From assembly GCA_964371615.1 (NCBI GenBank), contig CAYJMS010000001.1, positions 248,001 to 312,000 of the forward strand: a stretch of 64,000 nt of DNA, read 5' to 3'. The notes beneath the pieces are model-generated. The model was not told where the DNA came from. It did not search any database and saw nothing but the letters and a program-made list of their open reading frames with translations. This DNA is from SpSt-333 sp964371615. GTDB lineage: Bacteria; Bacteroidota; Ignavibacteria; UBA10030; UBA8401. A program made the position numbers and the translations under genes. This document shows, one piece after another, positions 34,502-43,623 of the stretch. The stretch's first letter is position 1; every line of letters begins with the position of its first letter.

Positions 34502-35206
34502 CTATTTCGTATTCAATTTAAACCGGAACGGCACCGTTACCCACACCGCCACCGGCCCGTTGTTCATAATCGCCGGCGTGAATGTCCATTGCAGTGCCGC
34601 TTTCACCGCTGCTTCGTCAAATATAGAGTTGCTCGATTTTACAACAATAGCCTGCCGAACGGTTCCTTCTTTCGTAACCCACATATTGACATGCACGGTC
34701 CCTTCGATTCCAGCTCGCCACGCCATTTCGGGATAACGCGGAAAGATAGCGGAGACCGCCTTTGGTTGTTTTTCCACGGGAACAAATGCCGGCGGCGCTT
34801 CTTCCATGATGACCGTTTGATCCTGGACATAAATCGCACCGTCAGGGTCGCCGATATCGCTCCCGGGAATCGGTAGATTCATCTCATCCTGGGTGGCGAT
34901 TGTTGCGTTTGGATTAATCTCTGTATCCGGAATCGGCACCGGTGTTCCGATCGATACCGGAGTCCTGCTTCCCACTACCGGTATTGGATAAGAGATTCTG
35001 TTTTCGATCGGTGGCGGAGGGGGTAAGACATCGATGATCCGCCGTTTGAATTCTTTCGGAAATTCTATGACGGAGTCTGTCCATTGAGCATAGAGTGTAT
35101 ATCCGGTAACGAGCATGATATGTGCGCTTCCGGCAACGATCAGGCCGGTCAATATATGTTTTTTATACAATGAGCGAAGGTCAATATATCCGATTGTGGT
35201 ATTCAT
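34502..35206 (-). CDS. TonB-family energy-transducing protein
   Basis: 234 residues: a short cytoplasmic N-terminus, one membrane anchor (about residues 18-40, LTGLIVAGSAHIMLVTGY), a proline-rich periplasmic linker (VLPPPPPIENR), and a C-terminal TonB domain of ~90 residues (FPRYPEMAWRAGIEGTVHVN ... ALQWTFTPAIMNNGPV). Classical members transmit proton-motive energy to outer-membrane receptors. No exbB, exbD or receptor gene is adjacent; the neighbours are a VWA protein and a sigma/anti-sigma pair. Confidence 0.88.
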   Translation of the reverse strand: MNTTIGYIDLRSLYKKHILTGLIVAGSAHIMLVTGYTLYAQWTDSVIEFPKEFKRRIIDVLPPPPPIENRISYPIPVVGSRTPVSIGTPVPIPDTEINPNATIATQDEMNLPIPGSDIGDPDGAIYVQDQTVIMEEAPPAFVPVEKQPKAVSAIFPRYPEMAWRAGIEGTVHVNMWVTKEGTVRQAIVVKSSNSIFDEAAVKAALQWTFTPAIMNNGPVAVWVTVPFRFKLNTK

Positions 35207-35278
35207 ACGTCCCTCCGTTTTTCAGAAAATGAATTGAAAGACCGGCGCAGTTTGTTCCTGCGCCGGTATGTTGTTGCA

Positions 35279-36607
35279 TTATTTATTCTTTTGAATCCGA
35301 TAATTCTCGTATTGTATCGACTTCTTTGCTCTTCGGACATCATCGTCTTTTGCGGTTTTCTTGTACGATTCGATCCGCCCGAGCTGCGACCGGACAGCAT
35401 CTCCGCCGGCTCCCGCTGCTGATGCGGCAGGCGATGCGTTTATGATTTCCTTTGCCTCTTCCAATCGCTGTTCCGCTGCCGCCACATCGCCGTCATCGAG
35501 CGCTTTCATTGCCTGTTCCACTTTGCGCGTCGAAACGGCAACGTCCGCTTTTGCCTGTGTCTCGATGTCGCGATGCTTCTCTACTTCTGCAATGTCCCGC
35601 GTATAATTGATGAGAGTGGAAAATGTCGGATACTCTCTCCCGATTTTTTCCGCCTCATATCGGATATGGCCCGAAGCGATCGTCGCAGATCCGGTTCCTT
35701 TCGGGACCGTCAGTTCCAGCGTAAATTCCTTCCGATCATTGGCGTACAGATCGCCGACGGGAATGATAACGGTATTCCGTTCATTCGTAAAATCGCATCC
35801 GATGATGTCGTTCATGCGAACTCCTTTTCCCAGTGTCACGTGGATCGAGGCATTTTGTGCCAGCACGGATGAGATCATATCCAATTCCTTTCGGACGATG
35901 GATGCAAGGTCGTTTGCACGCTCGATGAAGTAATAATTCCCGCCGCCGCTTTCCGCGATGCCGATCATCAGATTTTCATTATAATCCAATCCGACACCCA
36001 TTGTCGTTATGGAGATCGACTTATTCCGATATCGGCGTGACAATTGATTCAGTTCATGCGGATTGGTCATCCCCACATTCGCTAAGCCGTCCGACAGCAG
36101 CACGACTCTGTTCAGATGCTCGCCGGAAGCGTATTTTTCCGCTTGGCGCAGTCCCTCAAGTAAACCCCCGCCGAGATTCGTCGATCCGCGCGGATATATT
36201 TCCTCCACAAGATGCTTTATAGAGGATTTCTCCCTGCCGACCCTCCGCGCCTTTCGTACCACGTTGATTTCGTCATCGTACACGATCACAGAGAGGATGT
36301 CGTGCGATTGCAGTTGATCGATCAGCGACAGGAATGCCTGTTTAGCGTATCCCATCTTGTTTTCACTGCTCATCGATCCGCTGCGGTCCAGGACAATAGA
36401 AAGATTCATCGGCTTTCGTTCGCTCCGGACGCTGATATCGGCGGTGGTGACGCTTAATTGAAGATACGTCGTTCCGCCCGATTCGGAGATGAACGGGCTG
36501 TTCAGCCTGGCATCGAGGGCAATTGCCGGAACGGGTTGCCGGAGCTGCATGCCGTTGCAGAGTGCCACTATTGCGAAGAGTGCTGCCAGAAATCGTGCGG
36601 TTTTCAT
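35279..36607 (-). CDS. exported von Willebrand factor type A domain protein (YfbK-like)
   Basis: 442 residues with a signal peptide (MKTARFLAALFAIVALCNG). The VWA domain begins near residue 66, with a complete MIDAS start LDRSGSMS (Asp74, Ser76, Ser78) and a downstream GSTNLGGGLLEGL threonine loop and LLSDGLANVG. A beta-rich middle section precedes a helical C-terminus with VEQAMKALDDGDVAAAEQRL. Metal-dependent protein binding outside the inner membrane is likely. Transcribed with the tonB-like gene and divergent from a sigma factor, 88 bp away. Confidence 0.88.
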   Translation of the reverse strand: MKTARFLAALFAIVALCNGMQLRQPVPAIALDARLNSPFISESGGTTYLQLSVTTADISVRSERKPMNLSIVLDRSGSMSSENKMGYAKQAFLSLIDQLQSHDILSVIVYDDEINVVRKARRVGREKSSIKHLVEEIYPRGSTNLGGGLLEGLRQAEKYASGEHLNRVVLLSDGLANVGMTNPHELNQLSRRYRNKSISITTMGVGLDYNENLMIGIAESGGGNYYFIERANDLASIVRKELDMISSVLAQNASIHVTLGKGVRMNDIIGCDFTNERNTVIIPVGDLYANDRKEFTLELTVPKGTGSATIASGHIRYEAEKIGREYPTFSTLINYTRDIAEVEKHRDIETQAKADVAVSTRKVEQAMKALDDGDVAAAEQRLEEAKEIINASPAASAAGAGGDAVRSQLGRIESYKKTAKDDDVRRAKKSIQYENYRIQKNK

Positions 36608-36695
36608 AGATCCTCCTTTGGAATTTGTGGATGGTTATTTGTACTTTGTTGCGTTCACCTTCTGTCCTTTAATGTCATTAATCATTGAAAGGTAA
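36608..36695. promoter_or_regulatory. divergent intergenic region between VWA and sigma-factor genes
   Basis: This 88-bp spacer separates oppositely oriented starts and must contain both promoters. A ribosome-binding site (GGAGGATC on the minus strand) precedes the VWA gene. GAAAGG precedes the sigma-factor start. No convincing paired promoter boxes were identified. Confidence 0.4.
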
Positions 36696-37268
36696 ATGAA
36701 GTCACCCCTCTTTTTTCTGAATACGGATATGAAGATCCTCGACCTGATGAAACGGGGGGATGAACACGCATTGGTAATGCTGTACGATTCAAACAGGCGG
36801 ATGGTGATGTCATACACGCTCCGCAACGGCGGCACGGAGGATGATGCGGAAGATCTGCTGCAGGATGCGGTGATCGTTCTTTGGGAGCGGGTGCAGTCGG
36901 GACGGTTTGAATATTCGTCCAAACTGTCGACATTTCTTTACGCGACCGTTCAGAACATGTGGAGACGACGGCGGGCGAAATCGATACGTGAAACCCCGAC
37001 CGACATGAATGGAGAAGGGTGGGGAGAGAGCGGCGATTCGCCCCTGGAAGAACTGATGCAGACGGAACTCACCGCGATAATTGCCGCAGCCGTCGCGAAG
37101 CTGGGTGAGCCGTGCCGCACATTGCTGGTGTTGTTCTATTGGGAAGAACGCTCGCTTCAGGAAATAGCACGACAGATGCACTTTGCCAACACCGATACGG
37201 TGAAATCAAAAAAATATCAATGCAAAAAATCGCTGGAAAAGATACTATCCGATGAACGAATCTTCTAA
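36696..37268 (+). CDS. ECF-type RNA polymerase sigma factor
   Basis: 190 residues. Region 2 includes DAEDLLQDAVIVLWERV and FEYSSKLSTFLYATVQNMWRRR (about residues 50-90); region 4 is a helix-turn-helix containing LLVLFYWEERSLQEIARQMHFANTDTVKSKKYQCKKSL. Together these define an extracytoplasmic-function sigma factor. ATG 36696 follows GAAAGG; ATG 36729 (MKILDLMKRGDE) is an alternative start. It overlaps the next gene, its likely anti-sigma factor, by 17 bases. Confidence 0.9.
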   Translation: MKSPLFFLNTDMKILDLMKRGDEHALVMLYDSNRRMVMSYTLRNGGTEDDAEDLLQDAVIVLWERVQSGRFEYSSKLSTFLYATVQNMWRRRRAKSIRETPTDMNGEGWGESGDSPLEELMQTELTAIIAAAVAKLGEPCRTLLVLFYWEERSLQEIARQMHFANTDTVKSKKYQCKKSLEKILSDERIF

Positions 37269-38385
37269 GACATACTGGACCGACGATCCGGAAATGGTCG
37301 AGCGCTACGCATTGGGTAACCTTTCTCCTGAAGAGAAGAAACGTCTCGATGATGAGATTGCCGATTGTGAACCGTGCAAGGCACTGTTGCTGCGGGAGAT
37401 GCAGATCGTTGCGGGGATAAAACTGCACGGAAGAGCGGCCTTGAAATCGCACTTGCAGCGAAAGATCCGGACTGATGCATTTTCGCTCTCCAAAAAATAT
37501 CAGATTATTGCGCTTGCCGCTGCCGTCGTGATCGTCGCCCTTGCGGTGGGCGCATATCAGATGTGGTTTACTTCGATCGAGCCGCAAAAAAGATTCGGTT
37601 CAACGGAGATTGTTCTGCAGCAGCCGAAACAGGAAGAAGACAGGCGGTCGGAAGAGGTTCAACCGGAACAATCTGAAGAGCCGGCACCTGCCGATGCACA
37701 GTCCGTAGAAGAAGTGACTGAATTGTCCGGAGCATCCGAAGAATTTGCCGACGCGGATGCAACACCGGCGTCCGGTGCGGCGTCGGAACAACAGACAGCG
37801 TCAAAATCGATCGCAGCAAAAAAATCTGCGCCGGCAATACAGCGCAGGACAAAATCGGGACAACCGGATGCCGGGAAAGATATCGCCGCTGCCGAAGCGT
37901 TGCCGTCTTCCGCAGAGCCGCAGTCAACGCCGATCCTGAGAGTCGGAAAGAGCATCTGGCTGCTCGGATCCATTGAAGTGATTCCCGACCGGCAGTCGGG
38001 AAGAGTCGAAAAGGTTGAATCACGCTTGTCGAAAGACCGATCCGCTCAACGCATGGAATCGTCGTCTACCCGCCGTTCTAAAACCGTCACCGTGCAGCGG
38101 CGCGACGGCGTTGAAGAGGTGGTGCTCCAACAGCGATCGTTCGGCGAACTCCCCCGGTCACGGCAAACGCAGATGGGAAAAACCAACAGGATCGAAACTT
38201 ACATAGAACAGAAGAAAGACGGATTGATCGTCACGATCTTTTCCGATGCCGTTACATCCGATGAAATCGACCGCGCCGCCGTGGAATCGCCGTCCGAAGA
38301 TTCGCTTATCATCGTCACATCAACGCAGAAAATTTTCTACCGCCTGCCCAGCGAAGCATTATTCCGTCAACCCGCCCGCCGATAA
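37252..38385 (+). CDS. putative membrane anti-sigma factor
   Basis: 377 residues. The N-terminal ~50 residues resemble an anti-sigma domain (MVERYALGNLSPEEKKRLDD, then DCEPC), but the histidine of the usual HxxxCxxC zinc motif is absent and Glu occupies that position. A single membrane span follows (about residues 83-103, IIALAAAVVIVALAVGAYQM). The extracytoplasmic part is long, of low complexity and rich in Glu, Ala, Ser and Gln, with a basic C-terminal section. The overlap with the sigma gene and the arrangement support the role, although zinc binding is doubtful. Confidence 0.75.
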   Translation: MNESSKTYWTDDPEMVERYALGNLSPEEKKRLDDEIADCEPCKALLLREMQIVAGIKLHGRAALKSHLQRKIRTDAFSLSKKYQIIALAAAVVIVALAVGAYQMWFTSIEPQKRFGSTEIVLQQPKQEEDRRSEEVQPEQSEEPAPADAQSVEEVTELSGASEEFADADATPASGAASEQQTASKSIAAKKSAPAIQRRTKSGQPDAGKDIAAAEALPSSAEPQSTPILRVGKSIWLLGSIEVIPDRQSGRVEKVESRLSKDRSAQRMESSSTRRSKTVTVQRRDGVEEVVLQQRSFGELPRSRQTQMGKTNRIETYIEQKKDGLIVTIFSDAVTSDEIDRAAVESPSEDSLIIVTSTQKIFYRLPSEALFRQPARR

Positions 38386-38395
38386 GGAGCAATCC

Positions 38396-40570
38396 GTGAG
38401 CAGCGACATACAATACATCAAAGGGATCGGCCCCGTTCGAGCCGCCGCACTCCGGGCACACGGCATCGAAACGATCAAAGATCTGGTCTACTATTTTCCG
38501 TTTGATTATCTCGACCGTTCCCGCATCACGAAGATCGGCGAACTTCCGAAGCTGGTCGAGGCAGGAAACGAAGTAACGGTGATCGGTTCTGTCTTCCGCG
38601 CAGAAACCAAATACACCCGGAACAGGAAAAAAATTTTCTTCCTCACGATCAAGGACGAGACCGGCTATCTGACCTGCGTCTTTTACGGGGGAATCGATTG
38701 GTTCCGGAAAGCGTTCGAACCGGATGAGATTCTTGCCGTCTCGTCGGTGCCGGAACTGGACAAATACAACCGCGTTCAGTTCATCCATCCCGAATTCGAC
38801 CGGTTGAAGACGAAGGATGAGGAGGATGAAACGGATTGGAATTCTTTACTGCATACCGGCGCTATCATCCCGAAATATTCCTCCACGGAAGAATTGCGGA
38901 ACGCGGGATTGGATAACAGAGGATTTCGAAGAATCATCCGGAATCTGATCAACTACAATCTCTCGTCCGTAACGGAACATCTTCCGAGAGAGATTCTGCA
39001 GCGCAACACGCTTCTCGAAATCGCTTCTGCAATAAAAATGGTCCATTTCCCGAAAACGTACGCCGAACGGGATCATGCGTTGCGCCGGTTGAAGTTCGAT
39101 GAATTATTCTACTTCCAGTTATTGATGGCGTACCGCCGCCGGGAATTGAAAGGAGAGTTGCAGGGCATTTCGTTCCAGCAACGCACAACGCTCTCCGATA
39201 CGCTCGCTTCATCGCTGCACTTTGAATTGACCGGCGCACAACAGCGGGTCATCAACGAAATCCGCAACGATATGCACAAGCCCGTTCCCATGAACCGGCT
39301 GCTACAGGGAGATGTCGGCAGCGGCAAAACGATCGTCGGATTGTTTGCGATGCTGACGGCGATTGAGAACGGATACCAATGCGCGTTGATGGCGCCGACA
39401 GAAATTCTTGCGGAGCAGCACTGGCGGAGCATCACCAATTTCCTGAAAGACATACCCGTCAACGTGCGCCTGCTGATCGGCGGACAGAAGAAGGCATTGC
39501 GCGCGGACATTCTCGAAGATATCCGGCAGGGAACGGCGCAGATCGTTGTCGGAACGCATGCGCTTATTCAGGAGCATGTGCAGTTTCACGACCTCGGATT
39601 TGTGATTATCGACGAGCAGCATCGCTTCGGCGTGGCACAGCGGTCGACGCTGCGCGAGAAAGGGAAGAAGAATCCCGACGTGTTGGTGATGACCGCAACG
39701 CCGATTCCGCGGACGTTATCGCTGACTCTCTACGGCGATCTTGATGTATCGGTGATCGACGAAATGCCGAAAGACCGCAAATCGATCCGCACGGCGCTCC
39801 GTTCCGAAAGGGATAAGCAAAAAATATTCGAATTCATCCGCGGCGAGATTGTAAAGGGACGGCAGGCATATATCGTTTATCCGCTGATCGAAGAATCCGA
39901 CAAAATCGATCTGAAAGCCGCCACAAAAGAGTATGAGTATCTTCAAACTAAGATCTTTCCGGATCTGACCCTTGGGCTGCTGCACGGGAGGCTATTGTCC
40001 GACGAAAAGGACGAATTGATGCATCGGTTTAAGAGAAATGAGATCAATATCCTCGTGGCGACCACCGTGATCGAGGTTGGAATCGACGTCCCCAATGCTA
40101 CGATAATGATGATCGAAAATGCGGAACGGTTCGGCCTCTCGCAGCTCCATCAGTTGCGCGGCCGGGTCGGACGGGGGGCAGAACAGAGCTTCTGCATTCT
40201 GCTGACGGACGATAAATCGGCGATCCGCACGCTGCAGATGTCGTCCAATCGCGGGGAAGCCAGGAAAGAGGTCGCCGCAACCCAAAAACGGCTGGAAACC
40301 ATGGTGCAGACCAACGACGGGTTTGAAATAGCGGAGGTAGACCTACAAATTCGCGGTTCCGGCGACTATTTCGGCACACGGCAGAGCGGTTTGCCGGCAT
40401 TCCGGCTGGCAAATATTGTCACGGATGCCGATATCCTGCACAGCGCCCGCAAGGAAGCGTTCGACCTGGTCGAACGCGATCCGCATCTCTCCCGATCGGA
40501 GAACAAGAATGTCCGGAAGGAATTTGAAAACGTCTTCAAAGAACTTCTCTCGTTCGTTCGTGTCGGTTAA
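38396..40570 (+). CDS. recG: ATP-dependent DNA helicase RecG
   Basis: 724 residues from a GTG at 38396 with AAGGAG seven bases upstream. An in-frame ATG at 38246 would run inside the anti-sigma gene and add non-homologous residues. The wedge domain has an OB fold with IKGIGPVRAAALRAHGI and VYYFPFDYLDRS. Helicase motifs: Walker A LLQGDVGSGKTIVGL, motif II IIDEQHRFGV, motif III MTATPIPRTL, and QLRGRVGRGAEQSFCILL of the TRG/motif VI region. It remodels stalled replication forks and Holliday junctions. Confidence 0.96.
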   Translation: MSSDIQYIKGIGPVRAAALRAHGIETIKDLVYYFPFDYLDRSRITKIGELPKLVEAGNEVTVIGSVFRAETKYTRNRKKIFFLTIKDETGYLTCVFYGGIDWFRKAFEPDEILAVSSVPELDKYNRVQFIHPEFDRLKTKDEEDETDWNSLLHTGAIIPKYSSTEELRNAGLDNRGFRRIIRNLINYNLSSVTEHLPREILQRNTLLEIASAIKMVHFPKTYAERDHALRRLKFDELFYFQLLMAYRRRELKGELQGISFQQRTTLSDTLASSLHFELTGAQQRVINEIRNDMHKPVPMNRLLQGDVGSGKTIVGLFAMLTAIENGYQCALMAPTEILAEQHWRSITNFLKDIPVNVRLLIGGQKKALRADILEDIRQGTAQIVVGTHALIQEHVQFHDLGFVIIDEQHRFGVAQRSTLREKGKKNPDVLVMTATPIPRTLSLTLYGDLDVSVIDEMPKDRKSIRTALRSERDKQKIFEFIRGEIVKGRQAYIVYPLIEESDKIDLKAATKEYEYLQTKIFPDLTLGLLHGRLLSDEKDELMHRFKRNEINILVATTVIEVGIDVPNATIMMIENAERFGLSQLHQLRGRVGRGAEQSFCILLTDDKSAIRTLQMSSNRGEARKEVAATQKRLETMVQTNDGFEIAEVDLQIRGSGDYFGTRQSGLPAFRLANIVTDADILHSARKEAFDLVERDPHLSRSENKNVRKEFENVFKELLSFVRVG

Positions 40571-40886
40571 AAAAATATTCTCGAAAATTCTTTTCCGCGA
40601 TCTCCCCGATCGCATACATCTCAAAAAAAGTTGCTGCGTTCCGGAAAATATCTCCGACGACCTCCGGAAAAATATTTTCCTGAAAAAGTGTCTTACCTCT
40701 TGACAACTTTTTATAATTCCGTATATTAGTAGTGGAATTACGGCTGAAAAACTGTCACGACGCCTCTTCCCGTCGTCCGGAAGACGAAGAAAAGAGATTG
40801 TCGAAGTCAACGAAGAGAATGTCATTGAAAAAAATTTTTCAACAAAGTGCGAAAGGTAACCAAATAAATTTTTGGTACTCTTCTGA
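40571..40886 (+). promoter_or_regulatory. gene-free leader and promoter region of the ATP-grasp/KamA cassette
   Basis: A 316-bp stretch without a gene. A good sigma70-like promoter is visible: TTGACA (40700-40705), a 16-bp spacer, TATATT (40722-40727). It predicts a leader of about 150 nt before the ATG at 40887. Upstream, GGAAAATAT and ATATTTTCC can form a stem around 40648-40682, possibly a recG terminator. The leader has AC-rich and A-rich stretches but no riboswitch that I recognise. AAAGGTAACC lies ~30 bp before the start codon. Confidence 0.6.
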
Positions 40887-41960
40887 ATGGATGTAGCCCT
40901 AGTCTACAACGTGAAGAAGGAAGAGAACTTGGTCGCCGAAGGCGACGCTCAACCTTCGAGTCCGAACCAGACGACGACTCACACACACACACAAGTTTCT
41001 ACCGGCGTTGATGCTTTTGCAGAGTGGGACACCATTGAAACCATTCACGCCGTCCGAGATGCCCTCTCCCTTCGCCATTCTGTCTCCCTGATCGAAGCTG
41101 ACAACGATGCGTTCCAAAAACTCCGTTCACATCCTCCGGAGATCGTCTTCAACATCGCTGAAGGGCGCTACGGCGTCTCCCGCGAAGCACAGATTCCCGC
41201 GATGCTCGACATGCTGAACATTCCGTACACCGGTTCCGATCCTCTGACGCTCGGCATCTGTCTGGATAAATCGCGTGCGAAAGAAATTTTATCGTACTAT
41301 CATATTCCTACCGCACGATTCACTGTTGTATCAACGCTCACCGAATTGTCAACGCTCGATTTTCCGGTACCGGCAATGGTGAAACCGTTGTTCGAAGGTT
41401 CGAGCAAAGGCATCTTCGACAAATCGCTCGTTCATACGGACAAAGATTTAAAAGATCAGATCAGAACGGTGATCGAACAGTACGAACAACCGGCGTTGGT
41501 GGAAGAATTTCTTCCGGGACGTGAGTTCACTGTTGCGATGCTCGGCAACGGCGACGATCTTCGCGTACTGCCGATCGTCGAAATAAAATTTGATTCACTC
41601 CCGAGCGGTGTTAATCCCATCTATTCGTATGAAGCAAAATGGATTTGGGATCAATCCTCCAATCCTCTCGAAATTTTTGAGTGCCCCGCAAAAATTGAAA
41701 AAAACCTTGAAAATGAAATTGCTCAAATTTGCAAAAAAACATATGGTGTTTTACGCTGCAAAGATTGGTCTAGAATAGACGTACGGCTTGATAAAAATGG
41801 CAGGCCAAATATTATTGAAATTAATCCTTTACCTGGAATATTGCCGAATCCGGAAGATAATTCCTGTTTTCCGAAAGCTGCAAGAATGGCAGGGTTGAAT
41901 TACAATGAAATGCTCAATTTCGTGCTGGATTCGGCCGTAAAACGTTACGGATTAGCCTGA
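40887..41960 (+). CDS. ATP-grasp ligase, D-alanine-D-alanine ligase-like (first of pair)
   Basis: 357 residues. The ATP-grasp core is clear: VKPLFEGSSKGIFDKS (lysine and glycine-rich loop), ALVEEFLPGREFTVAMLGN, and the metal-binding end DVRLDKNGRPNIIEINPLPGI. FNIAEGRYGVSREAQIPAMLD and YTGSDPLTLGICLDKSRAKE match Ddl-type ligases. The Gly-rich N-terminal loop of canonical Ddl is missing, and a low-complexity insertion with a THTHT tract lies at residues ~30-36. A second homologue follows six bases later, so a wall D-Ala-D-Ala role is unlikely. It probably joins an amino acid or peptide. The 3' half becomes noticeably AT-rich (from about 41.6 kb). Confidence 0.85.
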   Translation: MDVALVYNVKKEENLVAEGDAQPSSPNQTTTHTHTQVSTGVDAFAEWDTIETIHAVRDALSLRHSVSLIEADNDAFQKLRSHPPEIVFNIAEGRYGVSREAQIPAMLDMLNIPYTGSDPLTLGICLDKSRAKEILSYYHIPTARFTVVSTLTELSTLDFPVPAMVKPLFEGSSKGIFDKSLVHTDKDLKDQIRTVIEQYEQPALVEEFLPGREFTVAMLGNGDDLRVLPIVEIKFDSLPSGVNPIYSYEAKWIWDQSSNPLEIFECPAKIEKNLENEIAQICKKTYGVLRCKDWSRIDVRLDKNGRPNIIEINPLPGILPNPEDNSCFPKAARMAGLNYNEMLNFVLDSAVKRYGLA

Positions 41961-41965
41961 AAATT

Positions 41966-43078
41966 ATGGCAAAAAAGATACATATCGCGATTATCTATAA
42001 TGAACCGACAGTAGAGACGGAAGAGGGACGCACGTACGCTTCAAAGGCCGGACTTTCAGTTGATCAATATGCGAAGCTGGTAGCGGAGTCGCACAAGATC
42101 GGTAAGAGCGTCGATCTTTCTGAAGTGGGAGTAGTTGAGCAGAAGGAAGATATTCAGGAAGCATTGAACTCTCTGGGATACGACACATCGATCTTCAACA
42201 TGTCCGACGATCTCGACCGTTTTCTTGCATACCTGAAGGCAATGCAGCCCGATGTGATCTTTAATATGGTGGAATGCCTCGGTGATGATGCGATCCATGA
42301 AATGCATGTCGCGGGAATTTATGAATTGCTGAATTTCACTTATACCGGATCCGGGCCGATCACGCTGGGAACATGTTTGAATAAATCCCGTGCAAAGGAA
42401 ATTCTTTCATACAACGGAATACCGACGGCGAAATTCTTTGTCGTCAGCGATATCAAGAAATTGAATGCCTCCGCTCTTCCGATCGGATTTCCGATGTTCG
42501 TGAAGCCAAGCAATGAAGATGCCAGTGTCGGCATCGACAATAAATCCGTCGTGCGGACGTTTGAAGAACTTCGCGAACGGGCAGGCTATATCCTCCGCAA
42601 GTTCAACGAACCGGCGATCGTGGAAGAGTACATCGACGGACGGGAACTGAATGTAGCGATCATCGGCAACAGGGATCCGATCGTGCTGCCGATTTCGGAG
42701 ATCGATTTTTCCGGTCTGCCGGATCATCTTCCGAAGATCGTTACATACGATGCCAAGTGGATGGAAGGGACGGCGGAATATACCGGAACGCAGGGAAAGT
42801 GTCCCGCAGTGCTCGATCCCGGTGTTGAAGAAAGTATCAAAGAGATATCGCTGCGCGCCTATCAGTTGATGGGGATCAGAGATTATGCCCGTGTCGATAT
42901 CCGATTAACGAAGAACAACGAACCGTACGTGCTCGAAGTGAATCCGAATCCCGATCTGTCGAATGATGCAGGTTTCTACCGTTCCGCACGGACTTACGGA
43001 CTGAGTTATGCGGAAACGATCGGTAAGATCGTGGAGTGTGCCCTGGAACGGCATGCGGTTCTTGGAAAGAAAACATGA
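41966..43078 (+). CDS. ATP-grasp ligase, D-alanine-D-alanine ligase-like (second of pair)
   Basis: 370 residues, a divergent paralogue of the preceding gene. Conserved parts are FNMVECLGDDAIHEMHVAGIY, YTGSGPITLGTCLNKSRAKE, the ATP loop FVKPSNEDASVGIDNKSV, IVEEYIDGRELNVAIIGN and the metal-binding VLEVNPNPDLSNDAG. The N-terminus (YNEPTVETEEGRTYASKAG) lacks the canonical Ddl glycine loop. It starts six bases after the first ligase and overlaps the acetyltransferase start by four bases. Tandem ligases suggest two successive amide-bond formations or a heterodimer. The substrate is unknown. Confidence 0.85.
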   Translation: MAKKIHIAIIYNEPTVETEEGRTYASKAGLSVDQYAKLVAESHKIGKSVDLSEVGVVEQKEDIQEALNSLGYDTSIFNMSDDLDRFLAYLKAMQPDVIFNMVECLGDDAIHEMHVAGIYELLNFTYTGSGPITLGTCLNKSRAKEILSYNGIPTAKFFVVSDIKKLNASALPIGFPMFVKPSNEDASVGIDNKSVVRTFEELRERAGYILRKFNEPAIVEEYIDGRELNVAIIGNRDPIVLPISEIDFSGLPDHLPKIVTYDAKWMEGTAEYTGTQGKCPAVLDPGVEESIKEISLRAYQLMGIRDYARVDIRLTKNNEPYVLEVNPNPDLSNDAGFYRSARTYGLSYAETIGKIVECALERHAVLGKKT

Positions 43079-43548
43079 ACGTTCGCCCGACGGAACGGAG
43101 TGATTACGATCCTATCCGTTCCCTTGTTATTGCAACAGACGTTTTTAATCAGGATGAAATAGATATTGCGGTAGAATTGCTCGATATCTATCTGAACGAT
43201 CCGGACCAGCAGGATTATGAGATGTATACGGCGGTGGATGATGAAAAGAAGGTGATTGGGTATATCTGCATAGGACCAACGCCGGCTACGACGGCAACGT
43301 TTGACCTATACTGGGTTGCGGTTACCCCGGACGTGCAGGCAAAAGGGATCGGAACAATGCTCCTGAACCATGTGGAACAGGAATTGAAGAAGCGAAACGG
43401 CAGATTATTGGTTGCGGAGACCTCGTCGACGTCGAAATACCAGAAAACACGGGCGTTTTACGAGCGCAAAGGATTCCAGATGCTGGCACATATAAAAGAG
43501 TATTACAAACCGGATGATGATCTGATCATCTACGGCAAGTATCTGTAA
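43075..43548 (+). CDS. GNAT-family N-acetyltransferase
   Basis: 157 residues, starting within the ATGA overlap of the second ligase. The acetyl-CoA loop is seen as VAVTPDVQAKGIGTMLLNHVEQELKKR (Q/RxxGxG/A type), and SKYQKTRAFYERKGFQMLAHI is the usual C-terminal GNAT strand-helix region. GNATs paired with lysine 2,3-aminomutase (AblB with AblA) make N-epsilon-acetyl-beta-lysine in methanogens and some bacteria; this protein is shorter than AblB. The likely acceptor is the amine of the cassette product, which is inferred from context. Confidence 0.85.
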   Translation: MNVRPTERSDYDPIRSLVIATDVFNQDEIDIAVELLDIYLNDPDQQDYEMYTAVDDEKKVIGYICIGPTPATTATFDLYWVAVTPDVQAKGIGTMLLNHVEQELKKRNGRLLVAETSSTSKYQKTRAFYERKGFQMLAHIKEYYKPDDDLIIYGKYL

Positions 43549-43623
43549 ACGGAGTCGTCCAAAGGGTCGACGGGTAAGATTGTTCATAACTCACTATCTC
43601 TCACAATAGAAGGCAAACATTTT

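Noticed and set aside
40706..40886. Lysine riboswitch before the KamA cassette
   Set aside because: The leader lacks recognisable L-box conserved segments, so no call was made.
40732..40896. 54-codon GTG-initiated leader frame before the first ATP-grasp gene
   Set aside because: No ribosome-binding site and no recognisable product; kept only as a remark on the leader.
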